Notes: generated by a model not told the origin, from the letters alone. Positions 10,860-22,390 are shown, counted from the first letter of the stretch. The stretch is 64,000 bases of DNA from Aselliscus stoliczkanus (GCA_033961575.1 CM066732.1:51365001-51429000); one strand, 5' to 3'. Made by a program: numbers and translations.

Positions 10860-11185
10860 AACCATAATTTCTCTGAGTCTTTTTTTCCAAACTAAAAACG
10901 GTATTCAGCTAGGTCCGCTTATAACTCAAACAATGGCACAAGTGCTTTTCCTTGAGGCAGCTACTATATTTCAGTATACAGGAAAAATGCTTTACGCATT
11001 TGGTCACACACACTACTAAAATGTCTATATTCAAAGGTTGAGAAACTAGCAAATTAATAAATGTTCCTGCTTCAAGGACACTCTGAAGTGATACTGCCTC
11101 TTTAGTTTTTGTCTTCCTGCCCCTGTGCTCCTGCCCCAGCATGTATACTGTCCATTGTTTTTGCCACCAGTGCAAATAAATGTCC
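10860..11185. other. Repeat-poor AT-rich block, possible conserved non-coding element
   Basis: No repeat is recognised apart from weak MIR-like similarity upstream of the block. SOX-type motifs occur in opposite orientation: AACAATGG at about 10930 and CCATTGTT at about 11152. A TTCAAAG TCF-like site lies at about 11031. The block ends at a short hAT-like fragment. Regulatory function is inference only. Confidence 0.3.
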
Positions 11186-11194
11186 ACGGAGTGA

Positions 11195-11300
11195 AATGAG
11201 TGCAGAATGTCTCAGTGTTATTAGGAAAATAGCTCTGACGTTGCAGACCCCCTGAAAGGGTTTCAGGGACCGCCAGGCATTCTCGACCACACTGTGATCA
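11195..11300. mobile_element. hAT-type DNA transposon fragment
   Basis: 'gacgttgcagaccccctgaa' followed by 'gaccgccaggcattctcgac' and 'cacactgtga' resembles the terminal part of old hAT MITEs. Confidence 0.4.
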
Positions 11301-11324
11301 CTATCCCGCCTTTTTCCGTCACCA

Positions 11325-11370
11325 TACTAACACGCACACACGTGCGCGAGCACACACGCACACACAGCAT
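11325..11370. repeat. Degenerate CA/CG-rich simple repeat
   Basis: Short ACACAC runs are interrupted by GTGCGCGAG. A second degenerate CA-rich stretch lies near 11910-11980. Confidence 0.8.
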
Positions 11371-12614
11371 CTAAAATTTCATTTTAAAGGGCATTTGAAT
11401 ATCAAAAAGAAGAAAGACGTCATCTCAGAAGAAAGGAGGGTCCATTAAACAGAATGCATTTAGGCTTATGAACAACTCACTGCATTGTCCTTACTTTTCT
11501 GGTTTTGCCAAGGCCAGGGGGCAGATGTTGGCATGGAAGATGATGTTTAGAAACCGCCTCCAGCCTGACACTGACACACCCCTTCCTGTACAGATGACAG
11601 AAATTATGCCCTGTAGGAACACAGCTAGAAATGGTTCAACACAGCTGGACCCTGGGTTTGCTTCCGGACAGGGTGCCAACGTGCAGGAGCACGCTGGTGA
11701 GCTTTAACACCCATCCCTACCCTTCCAGGAGAGCTGGGCACAGCAGCCCTACAGCAGGGCCCAGCAAGGTATGCATGGATGTGGCTGTGTCCGCAGCCCC
11801 CTGCTGAGGATCCTAGAGAGGTGGTTTTAGTCATTAACTAGCTGACACTGCTTGGCCCCTGCCCAGCTCCCTTGCCCCCAATTGCCTGGGGACATTTTGC
11901 AGGAGCCACACATACCCACATTCCTACTCTTGTGCACAGCACACACATCCGTCACACGCCCACGACTCATACTCACATACCCCGCCCCGTGTCCCATCTC
12001 CTAATCACATTACTTCCATCCTGTCTCCCGTCACTCCCACAGCCCCCTCCTCATTACCACAGCACTCCCACTGCCCCCTGGGAACACACAGGAAGCCCGG
12101 GGCCCGGGGGCCGTGGCAGCCACTTTGGACAAGTCCCTTCCCCTCCCTGGGCCTCAGCCTCCCGCTGTAAGGAGGGAGAGGAGGCCTGGAGAAGGTGTTC
12201 CGCCTCTGAAGACCAACAGCCTATGGGTCTATGACCAAAGGAGAGCATTTTGAAGGCCACCCCAGCAGCCCGGCCGGGATGGGGAGAGAGTGGCCTGTGA
12301 GGTGAGGGGTGTCGACTCTGAGGTGCAGGCAGGTGGGACCACCCAGGATTGGATGTGAGGGTGAGGGGGGAAATTTGGAGATGGTGGGAGTGACGGGTGG
12401 GGTAGGGGGAGCACAACAACTTAGGGGGTGCAGTTTAGGAGGTGCACATCAGCAAGGATGTGGACCTGGAGTACAGTCAGATTTACTCTAGAAAAGGCCT
12501 GCAGTGGCCCACAGAGTGACATATGGCTTTCTATGTGCACAGACCTTTCCCCAGATGCCAGGCCAGTGGGCAGAGGGCACACACCTCCACTCTCCTTCAA
12601 GTAGCTGGCTTCTG
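11371..12614. other. Intergenic DNA, nothing recognised
   Basis: GC-rich around 12050-12330 but with few CpGs. It has several overlapping frames of about 120 codons in GC-rich sequence on both strands (for example 11872-12234 and 12054-12419), which is the pattern expected of chance frames. Confidence 0.5.
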
Positions 12615-12960
12615 TGGGAAGTGGTGACGGCGAATTTTATGTGTCAACTTGACTCTGCCATGGGGCCCCAGACACTTGGTCAAACATTCCCCCAGGTGTG
12701 TCTGCGAGGGTGTTTCTGGATGAGGCTAACATTTGAATGGGTAGATTGGGATGGCCCTCCCAAAGGTGGTGGAAATGTCGGCTGAAACTCGCTGACAAAG
12801 GAGCCCCTTCCAGCACTGCTGGAAAGGGCAGGGGCCCTTCACTGTGCTTTGAGCCCTGGTTGAATTTACACTTGGCAGCATGGATGGCCTGGTAGCGGGG
12901 CTGACTCAAAAGTTGGATGGATTTCAAAGGTCTGTGACCAGTAGTGAGAAGAAAAACACA
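12615..12960 (+). mobile_element. Interspersed repeat starting 'TTTTATGTGTCAACTTG' (family uncertain)
   Basis: 'attttatgtgtcaacttgac', 'cttggtcaaacattccccca', 'gagggtgtttctggatgagg' and 'aacatttgaatgggtag' occur in the order seen in a common mammalian interspersed repeat. The second half is diverged. I am confident it is a repeat, not of its class. Confidence 0.65.
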
Positions 12961-13529
12961 CCTGTGTCTCTAGAGCTGCCTCCTGGGTGGCCTCCTGGGT
13001 TTGCTTGTCCCTGTTCGACCTCCCAGCCTCGGTGTCTCCTCTGTCTGAAGAGCTAAGTCAGAGTCGACCACACCAGAGCCACTGTTTTTTGGATCCCTCC
13101 CCGTCTTCCACCACCAGGTGGATGGGTGACTGCTGCCTCCTTGGGAGTCCCCTTGTCTTCTTAAAAAATCACTTCTCATGTCACTGAGTAGACAGGAACA
13201 AAGCTAATATCCCCATGCCATCTACTCACTGGTAATTCAGAAGCAAGAGATGTCAAGTCGTTCCAAATGAGCTGAAGCTAATAGCTAGAAAGAAAAACTA
13301 AAAGAAAAGCTAAAGGAATTCGGTCTCATGGAAAGAACTGCCCTCTTTTATTAATAATATATTATAGATAAATCCAGGCTGTGCTCAGTAGTGTCCCCAG
13401 AAACAGGACCCCCTGCAGGGAGGGTGGCAGGAAAAGCAGGAATGGCTCCTGCTGCCTCTGGGCAGAGCAGGGAGGGCACGCTGAGTGACTTGGGTCTCCA
13501 CTACCCCATCGCTGGGCTTTGGGGGCCCA

Positions 13530-13690
13530 GCTCCTCGAGTTCAAATACAACTCTGCTTACTAAATGTCCTTGGGCAAGTTACTTCAAGTCCGCATTTGTA
13601 AAACGGAGATGACAGTCATTGCAGCCACCTCATGGGGATGTGTAGGGGTTCAATGGGTTAATATACTAAAGCCCTAGAACAGTGCTAACT
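13530..13690 (+). mobile_element. MIR SINE
   Basis: 'gtccttgggcaagttacttc', 'catttgtaaaacggagatga', 'cacctcatggggatgtg' and 'gccctagaacagtgctaact' follow the MIR from core to 3' end. Confidence 0.85.
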
Positions 13691-13734
13691 GAATGCCTAT
13701 TTCCAGCTGTCACCTTCAGTGTTGTATCTGGATG

Positions 13735-13870
13735 TGGTAACGTGCGGGCTTTGGGGGCCAGCAGGACCCACACTTAGTCCTCTAGCTTGGGGCTATCACT
13801 CAACCCTCCTGAGCCTCAGTTTCCTCATTTGAGAAACAATGACTGCTTTGCAGCACTGTCATGAAAAGAA
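13735..13870 (+). mobile_element. MIR SINE
   Basis: 'gtgcgggctttgggggccag' (5' part) then 'ctgagcctcagtttcctcat' (core). A second MIR lies 45 bp after the first, on the same strand. Confidence 0.75.
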
Positions 13871-14940
13871 ATGGAATTATGGAAGAAGTCACTCCTTAAG
13901 CTAGAAATGGCAGCTGTTTGAGTTGTGCAGTGCACACTCTGAGCAACCATACAGAGCAGCCCTGACGATGGATATAAAGCTGTTGGACGTGCCCCCTGTG
14001 CCTCCTTCTGAGGCAGCTTACATATTACACCACTAACTTTCACTCAAAGTCCTGTGCACCTTCCTCCATACTCAGTACGGTGGCTGTCAACGCCAAGAAA
14101 GACCTGCCCATCCGCAATGCACAAGGGCTCCTGACCTCAAGGAACAAAAGTTTCTAGCACGAAATAGCCCAAGCCCTGCTGTAAGGCAGGACCAAACTCC
14201 ATGGGTCCATCTCTAGAGAGTGAAGCACCCCACAGCAGGGTGAGGGGGGCACAGGCTGGGACAGCACGGCCTCTTCCCCACAGGAGGCTCGCTGGGGAAG
14301 GGCCTAGCTCACATGGGTGGCAGGGGCAGCGTCTGCAAAAGTGAGGAGGCGCAAGCTTCAGGAAATGGGGTCACGCTGTCTCTTCTGGGCACCCAGGAGC
14401 GCCCACCCCACCAAGAATGGGGGTGAGGGTAAAGGCGGGGAGGAGCTCTGGGGATAGGCCCCTTGTCCTCTCTTCTGTACCAGTTGGTTAACCCACTTCA
14501 AATGGGACAGACAGCTCAGGGGGAATCCTGAGTGACACCATTTTTCTGTCAGCCTTCACTACCGCCACTTAGATCTTTTATTTTATTACAAACATTCTTT
14601 CGCCCAGTCACGGGCTGGTCTCCTCATTGGAGCTGCTGCCTCCACCCCCGCCCAGATCAAAGCTGCCCTGTTTGTTTGTGGAGGATGGATGGAGGATGAA
14701 CCATCTTGCCGGCCTTTGAACATGAAGGCCCCTTTGTCTTCCAGCTGAAGTCATCCCAGGCACCAGGCAGGGAGGAGGCTGGGAGGGCGGGGGGGCTTCG
14801 TAGCCTGGCCGGAGGCTCGGACCAAAGGCTCAGGCCAAAGCTGGAGTGGGGGGCCTTCAGGGTAAGACCCCAAACCTTCCTGCCAGCCTCTGAGGAGGTG
14901 TCTCAAACTGGCGACCCCCGGGTAGGTCTTATTTGACCCC
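13871..14940. other. Intergenic DNA, nothing recognised
   Basis: No exon or complete repeat is seen. The part at 14740-14900 is G-rich but has too few CpGs to call an island. Confidence 0.5.
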
Positions 14941-15110
14941 TGTGATGGTTTTTTGTTTAAATACTAATGCAAATATTAAAACATTTAAAAAATATATCGG
15001 ATACTCAAAAATTTCTTAAAGAAATAGAATATCTTGTTTCTAATTTCTCTTTTAAAACCAGACTATCTGGTAATAGCGGGTCTCTCCAGCAGAAATGAGC
15101 CAACTGACTT
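14941..15110. other. AT-rich block with hAT-like flavour and an octamer site
   Basis: 'ggttttttgtttaaatacta' and 'tctctccagcagaaatgagc' resemble the inner part of an old hAT MITE. ATGCAAAT, the POU-domain octamer, is at 14967-14974, though such matches are frequent in AT-rich DNA. Confidence 0.35.
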
Positions 15111-15279
15111 TCTGAAGGCTTCCTTCCTCATCCTCGGGGCATCTGAGTTGTCAACTCTATTCAGGTACCTTTGTTCTTGGTAACAAACCCTGTAAATGAT
15201 GGTTTTCCTTGAAGTTCCTGTTTTTATACCGCTGGGCCCACCAGAATGTCAGCCCTGCATTGGAGAAGGTACAGGGTAG

Positions 15280-15395
15280 TGGGGAGATGATTGTGCCCAT
15301 TTTAGAGATATGGGGAGACTGAGGCCCTGTGGCATTCAAATAACCAGCCTGAGGTCACTCAGAGGTTACTCAAGCAGTAAGAATTACAGGACGAA
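15280..15395 (-). mobile_element. MIR SINE fragment
   Basis: 'cccattttagagatatgggg', 'agactgaggccctgtgg' and 'ctgaggtcactcagaggtta' are the reverse of the MIR core. Confidence 0.7.
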
Positions 15396-15504
15396 GGGAA
15401 TTAACATGAATTTGTCCTCTCTGATGTTGATATTATGCTCCATGCAGCTCTTTTGGAGAAGAAACCACACGAAAGGGCCTGCTCATAACGTAGGGACACC
15501 TGAT

Positions 15505-15695
15505 GTTAACGCTGGGAATCTATTATGTGCACATTGCTGAGTAGACATTACCCACTCTTAGCAACAATCCTATGAGGCAGGTTATAGTTTCTCTGTCTGA
15601 CAGTTGAGAAAACTGAGGTTTTGGAGGCTCAAAGATTTGCCCAAGGTTACACAGTGGGACCAAGAGTTAGACCCAGGTCTCCCTGGCTGCAAACC
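15505..15695 (-). mobile_element. MIR SINE
   Basis: 'aacaatcctatgaggcaggt', 'gagaaaactgaggttttgg' and 'gcccaaggttacacagtggg' run through a nearly full reverse MIR, ending in 'gacccaggtctccctggctg'. Confidence 0.85.
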
Positions 15696-15899
15696 TGGGT
15701 AAGTGGTTCCATTCTGGGTTCATGATGAGCTGGCAGATTGCTTCTCAGAGCCTCGGGTTTTCCTAAACAACCTGGGGGCCGCCTGCTCAGAGGACACCCT
15801 CCCCGCCAGGGCTGGACCTCCCTCCCCCAACACACCCCTTTACTTGTATGCAGCCCAAGTAAAGATGCACCTTCCCTCAAAACAGCCAGTGGGACCAGC

Positions 15900-16090
15900 G
15901 GTGAACACCTGACCCAAGCTGGCCAATCAGAGCCTGCCTCCTGACAGTGGGTTGGGGTCCGGTCTGTAAAGCTGTGCTGGAGTGACCAAAACTGGACCAC
16001 AGGCAAGCAGGAGGATGAAGTGCATGAAACAAAAGATGATGCTGATGTGCAGAGAGAAACAGAGGCCAGATGGTCCCAGAGAGCAGGGGA
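15900..16090. mobile_element. Old interspersed repeat with CCAAT motif (same family as near 2.2 and 32.4 kb)
   Basis: 'ctgacccaagctggccaatc' and a GCAG/AGAGA-rich downstream part repeat the layout of the other two copies. The family is not named. Confidence 0.4.
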
Positions 16091-16244
16091 GAAGCCTCGG
16101 CTTCCCTATCCAGGCCTCCTGTGGTCCACCCCCCCAGCCCCTGCCCTTTGACCTCACCCTGTACCCTTGCTATGGCTCATCCCTCTTTGTTTAAGGTCAT
16201 TAGAGAGCTGGTCACTTCTTACAGCCCTACAATCCCCCAGGTAA

Positions 16245-16480
16245 ATAGCATAAGCCAGGTCTGGGTTACAAGCCTGCTGTGCCCTTGGCCCTGTGCTTTT
16301 AGACACTCTATTACCCTCCGTTTCTCCTACTTATGAAGTGGGAGTAATGCATTCCCACCTCATAGGGCTTTGGGGGGATTCAAAATAAATAAAATAATTG
16401 GAGATCCTTGCACACAGGGCCTGATAAGTAGCTCCTTGGCAGCTGGCTGATGCTTTTCTCATCATTGTTATTATTATTAA
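16245..16480 (+). mobile_element. MIR SINE
   Basis: 'aagccaggtctgggttacaa', 'atgaagtgggagtaatgcat', 'cctcatagggctttgggggg', 'cacacagggcctgataagta' and an 'attgttattattatta' end give a nearly complete element. Confidence 0.8.
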
Positions 16481-16790
16481 AAAGCTTTAGTGGTCAGGAG
16501 AACTAACTAGCAGTAACTTCAACCAATTCCTGACTCTTCCGTTTTGCAGAGTCACAGTTTTTATCATCTGCTGACTTCTGCACCATCGGTTCCTCCATGC
16601 TCAACAAAGAGAATCATTTTATGATTGGCTAAATCCCTGCAATTATGAAGACGGGAAGTGCTTACAACTAAAATCATGTGTAGCAGGTATGAATTTTACT
16701 CCATGACCTGAGGTGTGTAAAAGAAAGAAGTAAAATCAGATTAAACATGATGCCAAGCACCCTCCCAGCAGCCTGACTGAAATTTGCTCC
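16480..16790. other. Repeat-poor AT-rich block, possible conserved non-coding element
   Basis: No repeat signature is seen for 300 bp. Motifs include ATTGG ('gattggct', about 16624) and two 'aaatcat'/'aatcatttt' homeodomain-like stretches. It sits directly after a MIR. Conservation cannot be judged from one sequence. Confidence 0.28.
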
Positions 16791-17137
16791 CGATCACTGT
16801 GGACGGGTCCCCATCTCAAGGCAGAGCCGGACAGCCCCACCGGCCCCCTGGAAGGCTGCAGCTCCCACATCTCCGGCCACTCCTGGAGCGTGGGATGCGT
16901 GCTAACGCCAGGGGCTCCATTCAGTCACCCTCGGTGTAGCCATTTCCCTGGGAGGGGCTGCCACAGCCCTCTCCCCAGGTTCTGTCCTATTACCTTAGGG
17001 ACCTCAGAATTCCACACACCCCTTTCCTCGCTTGAGGAATTTAGTTTTCCTCTCAGGACCCCCTCTCCCTTAATTGACTTCCCCCCTCCCCCTCAGAGTC
17101 ACCCTTCTCCCCTCCCTGTCCCTCTAGGATGACCCAG

Positions 17138-17330
17138 GGCAGTGATTCTCAGAGCTGGTCCTGAACCTGCAGCATCTTCATCACCTGGGAATTTGTCAGA
17201 AACGCAAATTCTCGGGGCCCTTCCTAAGACCCACTGCATCAGATACTCAGGGTGGGGCTTGGCAATCTGAGTTTCAGTGTGACTTCCACGTGATTCTAGC
17301 ATATCCTAAAGTGGAAAGCATTGGTCTAAT
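17138..17330. mobile_element. MER5A-like hAT relic, near full length
   Basis: 'gggcagtgattctcagagct', 'catcacctgggaatttgtca', 'aacgcaaattctcggggccc', 'gcatcagatactcagggtgg', 'gtgattctagcatatcctaa' and 'gaaagcattgg' track MER5A from end to end. Confidence 0.85.
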
Positions 17331-17929
17331 ACAATCCTCACAGCAAATTTGTAAGTTTAAACTCCAAAGCCAAGAAGGTGGGCTGTCTTGAGACAATTCC
17401 AGGTTCTGGTCTCTGTTCCTTAGCATCCTCCCATCTGATGAGCAAACCACGAACGCCTGCATCCTGGGCTAGGAAGGGACACAGGGCGGGGCTAGCAGGT
17501 GTGGCAGTGTGGGTTGCGCACAGGACAACTCCAGGGGACGCCATCCACATAAACTACCACATGAATGGCTCAACATGGTAGTCAAGTGAGAATATCAAGG
17601 AACCAAGGGGCATAAAGAGGGGTCTAGTGGTCATTTGAATAAGTGGGTTTGGGGGATTCAGCCCCTGGTTAGGGGCGATGGGGAAGATGGGAAGAAAACT
17701 GGTGCAAAAATATGAACTCAGCCCTAGGAGGCGCTGTTGATGTGGACAATGCACATCATAGGTCAAACAGAGAAGAATGCATGGTTCAGAGGGTCTCAAA
17801 CTCAAATGCCTACTAGGCTGGCATGTAAAGAGGCAGGAGCATGCAGGAAGCACCCCATGTAAAGGGCACCACCCAGCCTCAGCCATCGCTGCCACATGGG
17901 ATGCTGGGTTCAACCACGCCAGATCTTCC

Positions 17930-17953
17930 AATTCTTTGTTTTGTTCTGTTTTT

Positions 17954-17984
<31 letters not shown>

Positions 17985-18125
17985 AGCTGAGCCCTCCTGC
18001 CACCTGTTGGCAGCTCAGCGGCAGCTCGGCTCATGCTGGCATCGAACTGCTGTTACTCAGAGCTCAGCTCACACTCAAGAGAGCTCTCAACTGAGCCACT
18101 AGGCTGGCCCTCAATTCTTTTTAAA
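17930..18125 (-). mobile_element. Second tRNA-derived SINE type, minus strand
   Basis: Read on the minus strand it starts GGGCCAGCCTAGTGGCTCAG, has 'cagttcgatgccagc' at the B-box position and ends in an A-rich CAAAA tail (TTTTG repeats at about 17937-17983 on the plus strand). CAATTCTTT flanks it at about 17929 and 18111. The head differs from the GAGTGGCGC family elsewhere in the window. Confidence 0.8.
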
Positions 18126-18234
18126 AAAGGCAGACATCCAATTTTACATGAAACCTCTTTAAATGTTACAAAGAGATTCTGGTTTTTAAAAATACTTTGC
18201 ATTGTATCAAGAATATAGAAATTATTTTCGAAGC

Positions 18235-18870
18235 CTAATTAAAAACAAACTAAACATTTAGATAATTCATGAAAGAAGATATACAGATGGCAAATAACCA
18301 CATGAAAAGATGTTTGGCACCATTAGTCATTAGGGAAACACAAATCAAAACCACAATAAGGTAACACTGTGCTACTATTAGAATGGCTAATTGTTTTTCA
18401 ATTTGACAAAACCAAGTGCTGACAAATATGGGGAGCAGCTCTTTACCTTGCTACGGAGAGTGCAAAATGCAAGTAATTTGCACACACTACACTGCAAGTA
18501 ATTTGACAGTTTCTTAGGAAGTTAAAGATATATTTACTATGCAACCCAGCAATCCCACTCCTAGGTATGACCCAAGAGAAATAAAAATTTATATTCACAC
18601 AAAAAAATCTGCAAGCGTGTGTTTATATGACGTTATCTGTAATTGCCAAAGGCTGGAAACAACCCAGATGTACCTCAACTGGGAATGAATAAACACATTG
18701 CGGTGTGTCCATGGAGTACTCGCCAGCAACAAAAGGAATTAATCACCTACACATGCAACAAACTTGCTGACCCTCACATGCATTCTGCTAAGATAAAGCG
18801 CTCCAAAGACTCCGTAGTGGAGACCCCATTTCGATGACATTCTGGAAAAGGCAAAACTATAGGGATGGAA
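18235..18870 (+). mobile_element. L1M LINE, ORF2 end to 3' UTR
   Basis: Typical ORF2 3' phrases are visible: 'gaaacacaaatcaaaaccac', 'caacccagcaatcccactcc', 'aaggctggaaacaacccaga' and 'gaatgaataaacacattgcg'. Many stops and gaps show it is dead. Confidence 0.88.
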
Positions 18871-18914
18871 AACTGACGGTGGTGCCCCACGGCTGACACA
18901 CACTCACACACACC

Positions 18915-19060
18915 TGATGAGAAATTCAAACCCAGGTCTCCGGAGTCATGGGGTGTAAGGACGCAGGTCTGCTGCTAACTCATTAAGGGAGCTCAGGAGA
19001 ATCCTTGTGCCTCTTTGGGCCTCAGTTTCCCCACGTTGTTGATGACGGGAAGGCCCCCCA
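18915..19060 (+). mobile_element. MIR SINE
   Basis: 'ttcaaacccaggtctccgga' and 'tgcctctttgggcctcagtt' followed by 'tccccacgttg' match the 5' and core blocks. Confidence 0.7.
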
Positions 19061-20660
19061 GGTCCTAAAACCCCAGGTCACAGAACTATCTGCTATGCCA
19101 GCGTGAGGCCCCCCTCCACTTTGGGACTGGCCGCTCCTGCAGCGAGCCCCCCAAAGCACGCTTTGGCAATGCCCCCGGGGTGCTCTGCCCTGGGCAGAGA
19201 GCAGCCAGCACCCGCTGCCCCGACAGTCACCCCAGCTCTGAGCACTCGGCTTTCTGGAAGAATGACCCATTCTTCTTGCTCATCTCTGTCCCCAGCTACC
19301 CCAGGCCACTTCCTCCCTCCCTGCCCCAGTGGACAATGCCCCAGGCCCGAGCTGGACCCCCTGCTCCCTGCCCAGCCCCCCACACACACACTCGCTCCAC
19401 GCAAGCCCTCGGCATCTGGCATCTGCTGCCCTTCTGGAATCTGACTCAGGAAAAGCAAGGGTGGGCAGGCCGGCAGCCCCGAGCCCAGGGCCCCTGCGCT
19501 TTCTGCACCCCCTGGGGTCTGCCCAGGTTGCTTGGGAAACCATTTCAGGTCATTTGAGATGATTAGGAGTCTTAGCTCTATTTTGAGCTAAACAACATGA
19601 AGAAACAAACCCCTGTCTGTCAAAGTCCATCACACAGTGTTCTCTTGGGGGCCTGGGATGGCCGCACCCCTCAGGGGCTGGCTTTTGTCTGTTGCCTCTC
19701 TGTTCAGCTACACAAATATTTATCAAGAGAGCTCCTTCTGGGTGGGCACCAGTGTCAGGGAGCTTGGTGTGGACAGGTGGGCACGTGGAAGAGAGGGGAA
19801 CCAACCCCTAGAGGGGGCAGACTCAGCGTCTGCCCCGAGGTGTTCGATATCTGCGCTACCGGCCTTCCCACACAGCCTTCCACAGGACAGACGGCTGTGC
19901 TCCCCAGTTCCAGGTGGCCCTCAGGATGGAAAGGAAAGACCAAACTGCTGGCGGTCCTTTTCTCCTGGGAGGGAGCCATTCTCATTCCTTCCCTGCTGTT
20001 CCCAGTTAGCACCGTGAGCAATTATTACTTTTAATATCGAAGAGCAAAGGTTTACGGGCTATGTTTTCTCAATACATAGAGATGATTTATTGGAGGTGGC
20101 TATAAAAGTGCTTCTGCTCATTGGAAAAATTTAGACAATAGCAAAGAAAGCGAAAAGTCACCTATAATCACGACCGGACAGGGAAAATCTTGTCCTTTTT
20201 CTGACCTGCAGCAATGTAAGACCTTGGGAACCAGGGTGGCTGGGGCTGGTCTGTGAACTCTGTCCCACGGAGGGGCTCTGGGTTCACCTGGGCTCTGTCT
20301 GGGGATGGGGACAGGTAGGGGGTGGAGCTGTGGGCGTTGGCTTCCCTAAGCCTGTGCTGTCCGGAACCACATTCCAGGAGAGGTAGGGAGCTCCCCATTA
20401 GGGGAGGAGTTTAACAAATGCTGGTCTGTGCCCTTCTCACTGTGCTGGGAGGTAGACTTTCCTAGACACTGGCTATCATAAAACAGTCAAATCTTCCCCA
20501 AATATGGCTTATCAATTTGACATTGCCGATTTTTAAAATCTGTGTCTTATGCCAAGCAAAGACAGTTAAAGAGGAAATCGGCAACTAGTCACGTCACCAG
20601 GATTCCATACCAGAACGGGCCTTGAAACACCCAAATGGGAAGGACTGATACCCAGAATAA
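19061..20660. other. Intergenic DNA, GC-rich first half
   Basis: 19060-19560 is GC-rich with moderate CpG content and overlapping frames on both strands (121 codons minus, 125 plus), which I take as compositional. At 20090-20180 an A-rich stretch ('agaaagcgaaaagtcaccta') resembles an old interspersed repeat. No gene is supported. Confidence 0.45.
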
Positions 20661-20843
20661 AAAGCTTTATGAGGGCCGGCCGAGTGGCGCGGTGGTTAAG
20701 CGCTGGCTTGAGAAGCCAGTGGCCCCAGTTTGGGTCCCACATATGAGGGCCAGTGACACTGCCCTCAAAAAAATAAATAAATACATACATACATACATAC
20801 ATACATAAATAAATAAATAAAACAAAAAACCAAAGCTTTATGA
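20661..20843 (+). mobile_element. Young tRNA-derived SINE, short form, with microsatellite tail
   Basis: The head starts at about 20673 (GGGCCGGCCGAGTGGCGCGG) and the body ends CACTGCCCTC. The tail has grown into ATAC/ATAA tetranucleotides. The 12-bp AAAGCTTTATGA flanks the element at 20661-20672 and 20832-20843. Confidence 0.92.
20767..20823. repeat. (ATAC)n/(ATAA)n microsatellite in a SINE tail
   Basis: About 57 bp of tetranucleotide repeat inside the target-site duplication of the SINE, so it arose from the SINE's A-tail. Confidence 0.95.
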
Positions 20844-21016
20844 AAAACTCAGTACACTGCCCTTGCTTTCACTGTGGGCAGGCTCAAACCTAGATGATGG
20901 GCTATTGAGCCAGGTTGGGAAACTTGGGTTGTCTCCTCTCTCTGGGCCCCAGTTTCCCCATTTGTCTAGCATTTTTCTTGCTCAAAGATTCTCAGTCCTC
21001 TTCACTGCCCTCCATC

Positions 21017-21019
<3 letters not shown>

Positions 21020-21079
<60 letters not shown>
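21020..21079. repeat. (TC)n microsatellite
   Basis: About 60 bp of uninterrupted CT dinucleotides. Confidence 0.97.
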
Positions 21080-21081
<2 letters not shown>

Positions 21082-21749
21082 GTGACAAATATCTTTGTCC
21101 CAGTGGTCAACTTCCAACATCCCATACCTAGCAAGTTATTTGAAAGTGCCACCACCTGTAGAGATTGATACAGTGCCAGCCTGGGAGGAGGGGCAGAGAG
21201 GCAATGCCACAGAGGCAGGCAGAGCTAGAAAGGGGGGTGGCAGGGGGTGAGAGAAGGTGATCAGCAGTGGGAAAGGCGGAACCACGGCGGGGCGGTCTCT
21301 GTGGGGTCTAAAAAGGGATGAGATGGAGAAGGGGTGGGAAGCGCATCCCAGAGGTAGAGTCATTTTCTGGATGGTTTCTCCAAGCATAAAAACCATATTC
21401 TGTCAGTCAATGGGGTAGTTCACAGGAGGGATCCCGCTAGCAACCCCAGATGAGGGATGGAAGGAGGACGTAGACCCTCCAGCGTGCCCTGCCCTCCCCA
21501 GCACCTGCTTCTCTGGGGAACTCATGGGACATGTTCTGAAAGCCCCCAGCTGGGACCTGCCCTCCTAGGGCTGGGGGCTCAGGAGCACATGAGATGACAA
21601 GAGGGCTCCAGTACCTGCTTGTCCCTCCAGCACCCTCCTCTCCTTCAGCACCCTCTTCCCAGGGTCTCCCCATCTGAAACATCAAGACACACAAACTAAG
21701 AGGGAGTGACCGGCAGTGGACATCAGGACTGAGGTGGGTTGGGATCATC
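21080..21749. other. Intergenic DNA, nothing recognised
   Basis: GA-rich on one strand, without recognisable repeat or exon structure. Confidence 0.5.
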
Positions 21750-21850
21750 TCATTTAGTCATTCCTCACTATCCAGGGGGGAAACTGAGGCCAGAGGAGTG
21801 AAGCCAACCATGTCAATGACTTAGTGGCTAAGCTAAAACAATAACAATAA
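21750..21850 (-). mobile_element. MIR SINE fragment
   Basis: 'atctcatttagtcattcctc' and 'aaactgaggccagaggagtg' then 'atgacttagtggctaagct' correspond to a decayed reverse MIR. Confidence 0.6.
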
Positions 21851-22139
21851 TTCTATCAATAATAATAGTGGTAATAATCAACATTTGTGAAATTCCAGTC
21901 TCCTATCTCTCACTCCAGGATTTGAACTGGAGGAGTGGATATCGGAATTTCAGACACTACAGCCTGAGGTGGGGAAGTACCTGGGGAGAGAGGAGCCTTT
22001 TGGGTGCCTCTTCAGTCATCCCATGGGGGCAGCGTCATGTACGAGCAAAGCCTGCTGGGTGCAGACAGCCTGAGTGTCTCCCGATGTGGACATTTTTGAG
22101 CAGTTAGATTTTCTCTTCTTCCCAGCCCCTCAACCCCAC

Positions 22140-22390
22140 CCCCACCCCTCCCAGCAAATGGATAACAGGAAACAGCCAAAGCTTCTTAACTTTTCTTTAA
22201 TCTTCCCCTCTCTGGCAAACTGAAAAATCAAACGATAATTGTCTGGGTGATCTCATTATTGTCAACAAAATCCGAGCCTTGAAGTCCGAATCCACTGAAA
22301 CGCTGACACATTAAACACAAAAGGAAACTGTGCTTGCATGTTGTTCAATAAATAAACAAGACTGGTGGGAGCTCGGCACAGGCCTGGCAC
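22140..22390. other. Repeat-poor AT-rich block, possible conserved non-coding element
   Basis: Two near-identical 9-mers, ATAATTGTC (22235-22243) and ATTATTGTC (22255-22263), lie 20 bp apart, and a FOX-like TAAACA is at 22353-22358. No repeat family fits. Function is inference. Confidence 0.3.
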
